64,000 nt of DNA from Dasania marina DSM 21967. Its GTDB lineage: Bacteria > Pseudomonadota > Gammaproteobacteria > Pseudomonadales > Dasaniaceae. Shown piece by piece: positions 1 through 6,765 of this stretch (positions are counted from its first letter, which is position 1; each line of letters begins with the position of its first letter). The stretch lies in contig NZ_KB891585.1 of the NCBI RefSeq assembly GCF_000373485.1, positions 81,824-145,823 on the forward strand, in the 5' to 3' direction. The notes beneath the pieces are model-generated. The model saw only the letters and a list, made by a program, of their open reading frames with translations. It was not told where the DNA came from and searched no databases. The position numbers and the translations under genes were made by a program.

Positions 1-446
1 ACAACTTGATCGATAACAGCGTTAGTCACTTTGGAGATTAATGTGGGCGAAATATCCGCGCCGTACATTTCTTTAAAGGTGGTGACGATTTCCCGTGTGC
101 TCATGCCCTGGGCGTAGAGGAAGAGGATTTTATCGTCCATGGAGGTAAAACGGCGCTGATGCTTTTTAACCAGCAGGGGTTCAAAACTGCCTGCTCGATC
201 GCGTGGGGTGTCGACTTGAAATTGGCCATCTTCGGTCTGCAAGGTCTTGCTGGTAAAGCCATTGCGGCTATTACTCGCTCCCGATGTCTCGTGCCTTGCG
301 TAACCTAAATGATCGTCTAATTCAGCATTAAGGGCCGTTTCAACGGTGATTTTGGTGAGCATCTGCCTGAATTCATTAAGATCAGCTTCCGTCTTAATGT
401 TCTTGGCTGCGGCTTGGGCTATTGCTTTTAGTTCGTCGTGGTTCAT
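1..446 (-). CDS. IS256-family transposase, N-terminal part
   Basis: This is the first ~148 codons of a mutator-type transposase; the catalytic DDE core lies beyond the window. The ATG at 446-444 starts MNHDELKAIAQAAAKN. The N-terminal region of the family follows: a stretch reading ETALNAELDDHLGY, then SRNGFTSKTLQTEDGQ, then DTPRDRAGSFEPLLVKKHQ and FTSMDDKILFLYAQGMSTRE. No stop or frameshift is visible in this part, so it could be intact. The ATG lies about 67 bp inside the element end, normal for this family. Family assignment is firm from these motifs; whether the element is active cannot be judged here. Confidence 0.85.
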   Translation of the reverse strand, partial: MNHDELKAIAQAAAKNIKTEADLNEFRQMLTKITVETALNAELDDHLGYARHETSGASNSRNGFTSKTLQTEDGQFQVDTPRDRAGSFEPLLVKKHQRRFTSMDDKILFLYAQGMSTREIVTTFKEMYGADISPTLISKVTNAVIDQV

Positions 447-513
447 GGCTGTCTATCCTTACCCTTTTTGGGGTTTAATGATAGACAGTTACACAGATTT
501 AGTTACAGTCTCC
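1..513 (-). mobile_element. IS256-family insertion sequence, one end (cut by window edge)
   Basis: The minus strand carries the beginning of an IS256 (mutator)-type transposase. Upstream of its start is a terminal region that in minus orientation begins GGAGACTGTAACTAAATC, the kind of end seen in IS256-family elements. I place the outer boundary at about 513. The other end lies outside the window, so the second inverted repeat and target duplication cannot be seen. If the family's usual 8 or 9 bp duplication applies, one copy would start at 514. The boundary is inferred from the repeat-like end and from the reading frame that appears immediately outside it. Confidence 0.8.
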
Positions 514-598
514 GGACGGATCATCGTTTTACTCCGATACCGATATCAACCCCAGCCGTCCGCGCACGGCGGGTATACGTTTGGGCTATGAGTTTTAG
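514..598 (+). pseudogene. 3' remnant of a TonB-dependent receptor-like outer membrane protein, cut by the IS
   Basis: Directly outside the IS end an open frame runs to a stop at 596-598. It encodes about 27 residues ending NPSRPRTAGIRLGYEF. A last beta-strand with alternating residues and a terminal Phe is the Bam-recognition signature of outer membrane beta-barrels, and this wording is typical of TonB-dependent receptors. The frame has no start of its own and simply emerges from the IS boundary. The sensible reading is that the element inserted near the 3' end of a receptor gene lying left of the window. The fragment is too short to name a substrate. Confidence 0.55.
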
Positions 599-916
599 CT
601 ACGAGTTTTAGCTGTAATGTATAGTGGTAAGCGATGATGGCGTTGGGGCAGCAGAAGAGCTGCCTATCTTAGCCAGGGACAGGCTTTTTTTAAGATAATA
701 TTTCAAAAGATATTTTGATTATGCTGATCGTGACTTCAGTGGTTTCTAACTAAAAGAAAATAAGTAGGCATTTAACGACAGGGCGAATAGAAAGCGCCTT
801 ATCAAGTTGTAGGGCCTACGCCATATCGTCGTAAATGACAGCGCCTAGCTTACAGAGTGTGTTTATGACGTATCTTGTGAAGCTACCTTGCTCCATTGTT
901 CAAATTATCGTTTTAT
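599..916. other. gene-poor spacer between the IS-broken receptor and avtA
   Basis: No convincing coding frame is seen. At about 663-698 a short inverted repeat (TATCTTA with TAAGATA, enclosing GCC/GGC and a T-run) could form a weak hairpin and might end transcription of the former receptor gene. Nothing else stands out. Confidence 0.4.
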
Positions 917-2173
917 TTAAGCCAACTCATAAGCTTTGCGCACTTCTTCGGCAATAATAACTATGCCTTGTTTTACCGCGGCCTCGGGTTGGGCATAGGA
1001 TATTCGTATGCATTCATGTTGATGGGGCCAGTCGTCAGCGTTGCCTACAAAAAAGTTATGCCCAGGCACTACTAACACGCCACGGGCTTTTAGGCGCTGA
1101 TACAATTCTTGGCTGCTAATCGGTAAGCCTTCAAACCACAGCCATAAAAAGATAGCGCCTTCGGGCTTGTGTATATGGTAGTTCAGCCCTTGCAGTGCAT
1201 GGTGAAACCAGCTGCAGGTTTGCTGCGAGCGCTGCTGGTAAAAAGGTTTAACATGTTGGTTGCTGAGGTTTAAAATTTTATCATCAGTAAATAGCTGTTT
1301 GGCAATAGCGGGGCCTAAGTTACCGCAGGCCAAACTGGTGATGGTGTTGGCGTTGGTATAGGCCTGTATCAGCTCTTCATTGGCGACGATGATGCCGGTG
1401 CGAGCACCCGGTAAGCCCAGCTTGGATAAGCTTAAGGCCAAGATGGTATTTTCATCCCAGTGCGGCTTGGCGTCACAAAATAGAATATTGGGAAAGGGTA
1501 GGCCGTAAGCGCCATCAATAATTAAGGGTATGTTGTGAGCCTTGGCTATGCTGCTAAGGTGCGCCACTTCCTCATCGGTTAACACGTTGCCGGTGGGGTT
1601 GGTGGGCCGCGAAACACATAAGGCTGCGGTGCTAGCGCTTAATTGCAGCTTAGAAAAATCCACATGATATTTAAATAGGCGATTATCCAAGTGTTCTATC
1701 GTGGGCTTGGTAGCGCTAAACAGCGGCTCACTGAGGCCGGTATCGGCATAGCCTATATATTCAGGCGCTAACGGTAGGTGTATCTGGCTCTGGCTACCGT
1801 CGGGCATTTTGCCCGCCAGTAAATTAAACAAGATAAAAAAGGCCGCCTGGCTACCGTTAGAAATGGCGATATTGGCGGCGCTGAGCTGCCAGCCAAATTG
1901 CTTGTTTAAAAACTGCGCCAGCTCGCTGCGAAATTGGCGCTCGCCCTGAGGGGATTGGTAGATACCCAGTAAACTGTGACGGCTGTCGGGCTGACTAAGA
2001 ATATTCTCTAGGCATTGCTGAAAAACGTCTTCAACATGGGGGATGCGGGCAGGGTTGCCGCCACCCATAAAAATCATATCGGGGTTTTCATTTAAGGCGC
2101 TGCCTAGGTCGTCCATTAAATCGACGATACCAGAGTGGCCTGCAAATTTTTCACCAAAGGCGGATAGTTTCAC
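917..2173 (-). CDS. avtA: valine--pyruvate aminotransferase
   Basis: This PLP-dependent fold-type I aminotransferase interconverts valine plus pyruvate with 2-oxoisovalerate plus alanine in the cytoplasm. The 418-residue protein matches AvtA in length and wording. It opens FGEKFAGHSGIVDLMDDLG and has the glycine-rich MGGGNPARIP at 36-45. The substrate/PLP segment VSRPTNPTGNV lies at 187-197, and SLSKLGLPGARTG carries the probable Schiff-base lysine K251. EGAIFLWLWFEGLP and RLKARGVLVVPGHNFF near the C-terminus are also characteristic. The gene stands alone, divergent from fghA. Alternatives within class I/II aminotransferases are unlikely given these AvtA-specific blocks. Confidence 0.93.
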   Translation of the reverse strand: MKLSAFGEKFAGHSGIVDLMDDLGSALNENPDMIFMGGGNPARIPHVEDVFQQCLENILSQPDSRHSLLGIYQSPQGERQFRSELAQFLNKQFGWQLSAANIAISNGSQAAFFILFNLLAGKMPDGSQSQIHLPLAPEYIGYADTGLSEPLFSATKPTIEHLDNRLFKYHVDFSKLQLSASTAALCVSRPTNPTGNVLTDEEVAHLSSIAKAHNIPLIIDGAYGLPFPNILFCDAKPHWDENTILALSLSKLGLPGARTGIIVANEELIQAYTNANTITSLACGNLGPAIAKQLFTDDKILNLSNQHVKPFYQQRSQQTCSWFHHALQGLNYHIHKPEGAIFLWLWFEGLPISSQELYQRLKARGVLVVPGHNFFVGNADDWPHQHECIRISYAQPEAAVKQGIVIIAEEVRKAYELA

Positions 2174-2378
2174 GTTTGCTCTACATGTTTTAAAGTGGCT
2201 GGGGAGCTATGCGTTATGGCATACCTTATGACATGGCTTATGAAAAGACATGCCTATTTATATGTTGGCGATTATAACCCATTATAGGGGGCATTAGTCG
2301 CTAGTCGCCAGTTCAAAGTCGCTAGGGCAAAGCGCTAAAAACAAATTATATAAAGTCGTTATGTAAAGAGGGTGTACT

Positions 2379-3224
2379 ATGTCGCTAGAACAAGTTGCTG
2401 AAAATAAATCCTTTGGTGGTAGGCAGTTGCGCTATAGCCATCAGTCAGCGGTGTTAAACTGCGCCATGAACTTTTCGATTTATCTACCAGCAGAGGCCGC
2501 CAGTCGTAAAGTACCGGTTTTATACTGGTTGTCGGGTTTAACCTGCACCGATGATAATTTTGTTACTAAGGCTGGCGCTCAGCAGTTTGCTGCCCAGCAT
2601 GGCGTGGCGATAGTGGCCCCCGATACCAGTCCCAGAGGCGAGGGTGTAGCTGATGATGAAAACGCTGCTTATGATTTTGGTTTGGGTGCGGGTTTTTATG
2701 TTGATGCAACACAGGCGCCGTGGTCCCAGCATTATCATATGTATAGCTACATCACTAAAGAGCTACCCGAGCTGATTGATGCGAATTTCGCCATCAATGG
2801 CGATAAGATGTCTATCTTCGGCCATTCTATGGGCGGCCATGGTGCCTTAACCATAGCGCTTAAAAACTCCACCCACTATAAATCTGTTTCGGCCTTTGCG
2901 CCGATTAGCTCACCTATGCGCTGCCCTTGGGGTGAAAAAGCTTTAGGTAATTATATAGGGGTGAATAAAGAAGAATGGCGTCAGTATGATGCTACAGAGC
3001 TGGTTGCCAAGGCTGCAATACAGATTCCCATGTTGGTTGATCAGGGCACCGGCGATAACTTTTTAACCGAGCAATTAAAGCCAGAGCTATTACAAGAAGC
3101 GTGCGCTGCTGCGGGCTACCCTGCTGAGATACGCTTGCAAGAAGGTTATGATCATTCCTACTTTTTTATGAGCAGCTTTATGGCCGATCATATCGCCTTT
3201 CATGCTAAGTATTTAAACGCGTAA
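2379..3224 (+). CDS. fghA: S-formylglutathione hydrolase (esterase D family)
   Basis: It hydrolyses S-formylglutathione to formate and glutathione, the second step of glutathione-dependent formaldehyde detoxification. The 281-residue alpha/beta hydrolase has the oxyanion block SGLTCTDDNF (52-61) and the nucleophile elbow GHSMGGHGAL with S150. D226 in DQGTGDNFL and H259 in GYDHSYFF complete the triad. The start has a good ribosome site (GAGGGTG, 7 bases before ATG). The usual partner, glutathione-dependent formaldehyde dehydrogenase, is not adjacent. A terminator follows the stop, so the gene looks monocistronic. Confidence 0.94.
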   Translation: MSLEQVAENKSFGGRQLRYSHQSAVLNCAMNFSIYLPAEAASRKVPVLYWLSGLTCTDDNFVTKAGAQQFAAQHGVAIVAPDTSPRGEGVADDENAAYDFGLGAGFYVDATQAPWSQHYHMYSYITKELPELIDANFAINGDKMSIFGHSMGGHGALTIALKNSTHYKSVSAFAPISSPMRCPWGEKALGNYIGVNKEEWRQYDATELVAKAAIQIPMLVDQGTGDNFLTEQLKPELLQEACAAAGYPAEIRLQEGYDHSYFFMSSFMADHIAFHAKYLNA

Positions 3225-3230
3225 TATTTT

Positions 3231-3253
3231 TACCGGCTTAGGCCGGTATTTTT
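3231..3253 (+). terminator. rho-independent terminator after fghA
   Basis: The hairpin TACCGGC-TTAG-GCCGGTA is followed by a run of seven to eight T, a few bases after the fghA stop. Confidence 0.85.
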
Positions 3254-3310
3254 TTGCTAGCTTAAAGTTTTTGTGCGGAGACTAGCCGTGAGCTGATTTT
3301 TTGTGAGCTG

Positions 3311-3505
3311 TTAAAAACTTTCATCTTCGCCGTATGCCGACACAGTGATTTCGCCGTTATCGTCCGAAAGTACAAGGGTAATCGGCTTGCAGCATACCTG
3401 GCAATCCTCTATGTAGTCCTGCCCTAAGTCTTCGGCATTAATAAGCACGTTGATGGCTTCGCCGCAGTAGGGGCAGCTGATGGTGGTTTCGGTGAGTAGA
3501 TTCAT
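3311..3505 (-). CDS. CPXCG-motif cysteine-rich small protein
   Basis: This 64-residue protein has CPYCG at 11-15 and a second cysteine cluster CQVCC at 35-39, the arrangement of the Cys_rich_CPXG family. A zinc-ribbon-like metal site is likely, from the two knuckles. The rest is acidic (ten D/E in the C-terminal half). The family is widespread in Proteobacteria without an established function, and I assign none. It is a single gene on the minus strand, separated from the upstream sulfide genes by a terminator. Confidence 0.85.
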   Translation of the reverse strand: MNLLTETTISCPYCGEAINVLINAEDLGQDYIEDCQVCCKPITLVLSDDNGEITVSAYGEDESF

Positions 3506-3548
3506 AGTATTTATTGCCCTGACATTTTTGACTTAGCATGCAGCCATT

Positions 3549-3588
3549 AAAAAAGCCGAGGGCTACACTGCTGCTCTCGGCTTTTTTA
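3549..3588 (-). terminator. terminator of the sulfide-oxidation operon
   Basis: The hairpin AAAAAAGCCGAG ... CTCGGCTTTTTT is flanked by A and T runs and could work in both directions. On the minus strand it follows the sqr stop by about 28 bases. Confidence 0.85.
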
Positions 3589-3615
3589 ATCGACTTTCGT
3601 ATAAAACAACCGCGA

Positions 3616-4836
3616 TTAATCCTTAGGCTCGGCCAACCACTCCTTACCTTTCAACATGCGATTAAAATACACATAGGGTAAAACTTTAGCTTTTAAAAAC
3701 CAGGCTAAGCGGGTGGGCACTAGGCCATTCAAAAACCAAGTGGGGAAGGTGGGGGTCACCTTACCGCCATAGCTGAACTCGGCTAAGACTATCTTGCCAT
3801 GCTCTACGGTTAGCGGGCAGGAGCCGTAACCACCGTAGCAAGACAATAAGGCTTTGCTGTTCAGCAGGCGCACGATATTTTCGGCGACTATAGGCGCTTG
3901 TTGCCTAACGGCACCGGCGGTTTTGGCGTTAGGTGTAGAGGTGCAATCACCCACGCCAAAGATGTTTTTGTGCTGGCTGTGTTGCAGTGAGCCTTGGTCT
4001 ACATCTAACCAGCCAGCCTCATTAGCCAGAGGGCTGGCTTTAAGAAAGTCGGGGGCTGATTGCGGTGGGCATACGTGCAGCATATCAAATTCGCGCTCTA
4101 CGGTTACGTCATTGCCGTCGGCATCTTTACCGGCGAAGGTGGCGATTTTTTTGTCGCCATCTACCGCGATTAAATTATGGCTAAACTCTAACGAGGCGCG
4201 GTATTTTTTTACATATTCCATTAACGCGGGTATGTAATCGGCGACGCCAAATAGCGCTGGGCCAGCATTATAAAAGCTGATGTTGATGTTGTTTAGCTCA
4301 CCCGTTTTAGCCCAGTGGCTGCCAGATAGGTACATGGCTTTTTGTGGGGCGCCTGCGCATTTGATAGGCATAGGTGGCTGGGTGAATAAGGCGGTGCCTG
4401 CTTTGAGATTTTGTACCAGCTCCCAAGTATAGGGGGCTAGATCATAGCGGTAATTAGAGGTAACGCCGTTTTTACCTAGGGTTTCTTCTAGGCCTGCAAC
4501 CTTGCCCCAGTCTAGCTGTAGCCCGGGGCTAACCACTAATACGTCATAGCTGATAGTCTCGCCGTTATCCAAGGTGACTTGGTTTTGTTCGGGCTGAAAA
4601 CTGCTGACAGAGGCTTGTAGCCATGTTACGCCGCTGGGTATTAAGGATTGCATGGGGCGCGCTGTTTCAGCTTGGCTAAAAATACCGCCGCCTACCATAG
4701 TCCAACCAGGCTGATAATAGTGTTCGCTCTGTGGCTCTATAATGCTGATATTCAATGAGGCATCGCGCTTTAATAGGCTGGCAGCGGTTGCTATGCCGCC
4801 AGCGCCGCCACCGATGATGACTATGTTATGGCTCAT
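3616..4836 (-). CDS. sqr: sulfide:quinone oxidoreductase-like flavoprotein
   Basis: This FAD-dependent oxidoreductase probably oxidises sulfide to sulfane sulfur and passes electrons to the quinone pool at the membrane. An N-terminal dinucleotide fold (NIVIIGGGAGG, 4-14) and a second FAD block (NIFGVGDCTSTPNAKTAGAV) are visible. Cysteines C160 (IKCAG) and C340 (YGSCPL), with C333 nearby, fit the redox-active cysteines of type II SQRs. I prefer the ATG at 4836 with GGAG six bases upstream; a TTG four codons earlier also keeps the frame. It lies 63 bp downstream of the persulfide dioxygenase fusion, which would consume its product. A general NADH dehydrogenase-like role is less likely in this context. 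Confidence 0.85.
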   Translation of the reverse strand: MSHNIVIIGGGAGGIATAASLLKRDASLNISIIEPQSEHYYQPGWTMVGGGIFSQAETARPMQSLIPSGVTWLQASVSSFQPEQNQVTLDNGETISYDVLVVSPGLQLDWGKVAGLEETLGKNGVTSNYRYDLAPYTWELVQNLKAGTALFTQPPMPIKCAGAPQKAMYLSGSHWAKTGELNNINISFYNAGPALFGVADYIPALMEYVKKYRASLEFSHNLIAVDGDKKIATFAGKDADGNDVTVEREFDMLHVCPPQSAPDFLKASPLANEAGWLDVDQGSLQHSQHKNIFGVGDCTSTPNAKTAGAVRQQAPIVAENIVRLLNSKALLSCYGGYGSCPLTVEHGKIVLAEFSYGGKVTPTFPTWFLNGLVPTRLAWFLKAKVLPYVYFNRMLKGKEWLAEPKD

Positions 4837-4899
4837 GGTTTTCTCCAATTATATTTATATGATTTTTAAGTAAATAGCCTACTGTTTTTACAGTGGCAG

Positions 4900-6036
4900 T
4901 TACTGCTGTAGGGCGTGGGTTGCTAGGCTCAAATCGTACCCCAAAGTTTTAGCATGTTCTATAGCCTGTGCCCGCTCAACAGTTTTCAAGGTGCATAGCC
5001 ACAGGTTGGTAGAGCGGGTGCCGGTGCGGCAAAAGGCAAAGCTAGGGCCCTCTGCCTGTTGTAATTGGGTCGCCATCTCAGCTATAGCGCTTGCTGGCAG
5101 GCTGCGTTGTATCGGGATGTGAGCATAGTGTATGCCTGCGTCAGCAGCCGCTTTGGCCAGCTCAGCACTGCTGGGTTGGCCTTGTTCTTCGTTATCAGGG
5201 CGGTTGTTGATGATCAGGCTGTAGCCTTTGGCTGCTATGGCTGCTACATCGCTGGCTTGTATTTGTTCAGCGGTGGTAAATAGGGCGGTGTGGCGTTTCA
5301 TGTTGACGGTGCTCTCATCAAAGGGCTGTGGTTTTTTTTGCCCGCATTGCAGATTGGCGGGTATAGCTACATCCATCATTTTGGGGTTGGCCAGTTTTAA
5401 GTTGCGCATGATGCTAATAAACTCGCTGGCCTTGGAAACTTGCAGGCGTGGGTTGTTGGCTTTTTCTTCGCCTATGCTGGATTGGGTCCAGCCTTTGTAG
5501 TCGTGGGCAGGATAGACCACAGTGTTATCGGCCAGCGTCAGCACTTTAGTAAACAGGCTGTGATACAAATCTTCGGCGCTACCGTTTTGAAAATCGGTGC
5601 GGCCGGTGCCGCGTATTAATAAGGTATCACCGCTAAATAAATAACCCTGTGGCTGGGTGGCAGTGGGTGCTAGGTAAAAGCATAGGGAGTCGTCGGTGTG
5701 GCCCGGTGTGGTGAGCACTTGTAGGGTAATATTGCCGCACTGTATGTTATCGCCATCACTGACGTATTGATCGGCGCAGGCCAGCCCCGATACTTGCGAG
5801 ACTAGGGTTTTGCAGCCCAGCCGTTCGCGCAGCGCCCCTAAGGCGGTGATATGATCGGCGTGTACGTGAGTGTCTAAGGCGTACTTAAGTGTTAGCTTTA
5901 ATTCGCTGAGCAGTTGTATGTATAAATCGGTTTGTTCAAATACCGGGTCTATTAACAGTGCTGTGCCGCTGTCGGTATCGGCGATTAGATAGCTGTAGGT
6001 ATAGCTGGTTTGGTCGAAGAGTTGACGTATAAGCAT
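4900..6036 (-). CDS. blh: persulfide dioxygenase (ETHE1-like MBL) fused to DUF442 sulfurtransferase-like domain (Blh type)
   Basis: It oxidises glutathione persulfide to sulfite, working with the downstream SQR in sulfide disposal. Residues ~1-235 form a metallo-beta-lactamase domain with HVHADH (57-62), GHT with H113, D137 and H178, the mononuclear-iron ligand set of ETHE1 proteins. Residues ~245-378 form a DUF442/TIGR01244 domain with a phosphatase/rhodanese-like loop CRTGTRS at C336. This fusion is known as Blh in Xylella and Agrobacterium, where BigR represses it; no ArsR/BigR gene is seen nearby. The ATG at 6036 matches the family start, while a longer frame to 6114 adds 26 unrelated residues. 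Confidence 0.88.
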   Translation of the reverse strand: MLIRQLFDQTSYTYSYLIADTDSGTALLIDPVFEQTDLYIQLLSELKLTLKYALDTHVHADHITALGALRERLGCKTLVSQVSGLACADQYVSDGDNIQCGNITLQVLTTPGHTDDSLCFYLAPTATQPQGYLFSGDTLLIRGTGRTDFQNGSAEDLYHSLFTKVLTLADNTVVYPAHDYKGWTQSSIGEEKANNPRLQVSKASEFISIMRNLKLANPKMMDVAIPANLQCGQKKPQPFDESTVNMKRHTALFTTAEQIQASDVAAIAAKGYSLIINNRPDNEEQGQPSSAELAKAAADAGIHYAHIPIQRSLPASAIAEMATQLQQAEGPSFAFCRTGTRSTNLWLCTLKTVERAQAIEHAKTLGYDLSLATHALQQ

Positions 6037-6149
6037 GGCCGAGTCTCTGTGTATCAATGAATGTAGACTGTAAGCGTGACAGGGCGCTGAAAATGCCCAG
6101 CAATGATTATACATTTTTTTACAAAAAGAACTGACTAAAAGCGTCCTTA

Positions 6150-6179
6150 CGCGGCCTTTATCACTATGAAGGGCCGCGG
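6150..6179. repeat. inverted repeat between blh and csp genes
   Basis: CGCGGCCTTT and AAGGGCCGCG face each other across about nine bases. No T-run follows on either strand. It could be a weak terminator for the cold-shock gene or an operator upstream of the sulfide operon; the sequence does not decide. Confidence 0.45.
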
Positions 6180-6245
6180 AGAAAGTACGCTAGTCGTGTT
6201 GCTAGCTTATTACAAAAGCTTAGTCGTCAAACTGAATAGAAACGT

Positions 6246-6461
6246 TCAGGCTGAAACTTTAGCCACTTCTTCTGCTTGCAGGCCCTTGGGGCCATCAACC
6301 AGGCAGTATTCTACCATTTGACCTTGCTCTAAGGTTTTGTAACCTTCGCCGGCGATAGCGCGAAAATGCACAAACACATCTTCGCCAGATTCCTGATTGA
6401 TAAAGCCGAAACCCTTGGCATTGTTAAACCATTTTACGGTGCCAGTAATACGTGATGACAT
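6246..6461 (-). CDS. cold-shock domain protein (CspA family)
   Basis: This 71-residue single-domain nucleic acid chaperone binds single-stranded RNA/DNA. RNP1 (KGFGFI, 16-21) and RNP2 (VFVHF, 29-33) are both intact with their aromatic residues, and the TVKWFN block is at 8-13. Length is exactly that of CspA-type proteins. The gene is monocistronic, preceded by about 300 bp without genes that includes a strong inverted repeat, consistent with a long 5' leader as in other csp genes. Whether it is cold-induced cannot be told from sequence. Confidence 0.95.
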   Translation of the reverse strand: MSSRITGTVKWFNNAKGFGFINQESGEDVFVHFRAIAGEGYKTLEQGQMVEYCLVDGPKGLQAEEVAKVSA

Positions 6462-6533
6462 TGTTTTACCTCATTGTTGTTATTTTTTTGAAAGTAAACA
6501 GGCGCCCTTAGTATAAGTATGAGCAAGCTTAGT

Positions 6534-6573
6534 GGTATGGCGGTGCGGCGAGATCGCTGATGGCCGCCATACC
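6534..6573. repeat. perfect 10-bp inverted repeat upstream of the cold-shock gene
   Basis: GGTATGGCGG (6534-6543) and CCGCCATACC (6564-6573) are perfect complements around a 20-base loop that itself can pair GCG with CGC. It lies 73-112 bases before the csp ATG on the minus strand. It may be a 5' leader structure or a REP-like element; a related sequence occurs at 23194-23227. The rest of 6462-6765 shows only the valS terminator. Confidence 0.6.
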
Positions 6574-6712
6574 TCAGTTGCTATTTATTATGTTTATGCA
6601 CAACTGGCGTCTATAGATGTTACTCCACCCAACATTATCGACACAAAATCGATTCTGTCTAGTTTCTATCTAGCTTCTGGGGCGTATACGGACTGAAATG
6701 TAAATATTACCC

Positions 6713-6749
6713 AAAAAAAAGGCGATACCCGTGAGGTATCGCCTTTTTT
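6713..6749 (-). terminator. terminator after valS
   Basis: Stem GGCGATACC ... GGTATCGCC is flanked by eight A on the left and six T on the right, so it can act on both strands. On the minus strand it follows the valS stop by about 17 bases. Confidence 0.9.
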
Positions 6750-6765
6750 GTCGTGCTTGCTGGCT

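Noticed and set aside
346-591. Plus-strand open frame over the IS end and receptor remnant
   Set aside because: It runs antisense to the transposase and out of frame with the barrel remnant, and has no ribosome site or family features.
4900-6114. Longer start of the persulfide dioxygenase fusion
   Set aside because: The extra 26 residues do not resemble the family, which begins at the ATG at 6036.
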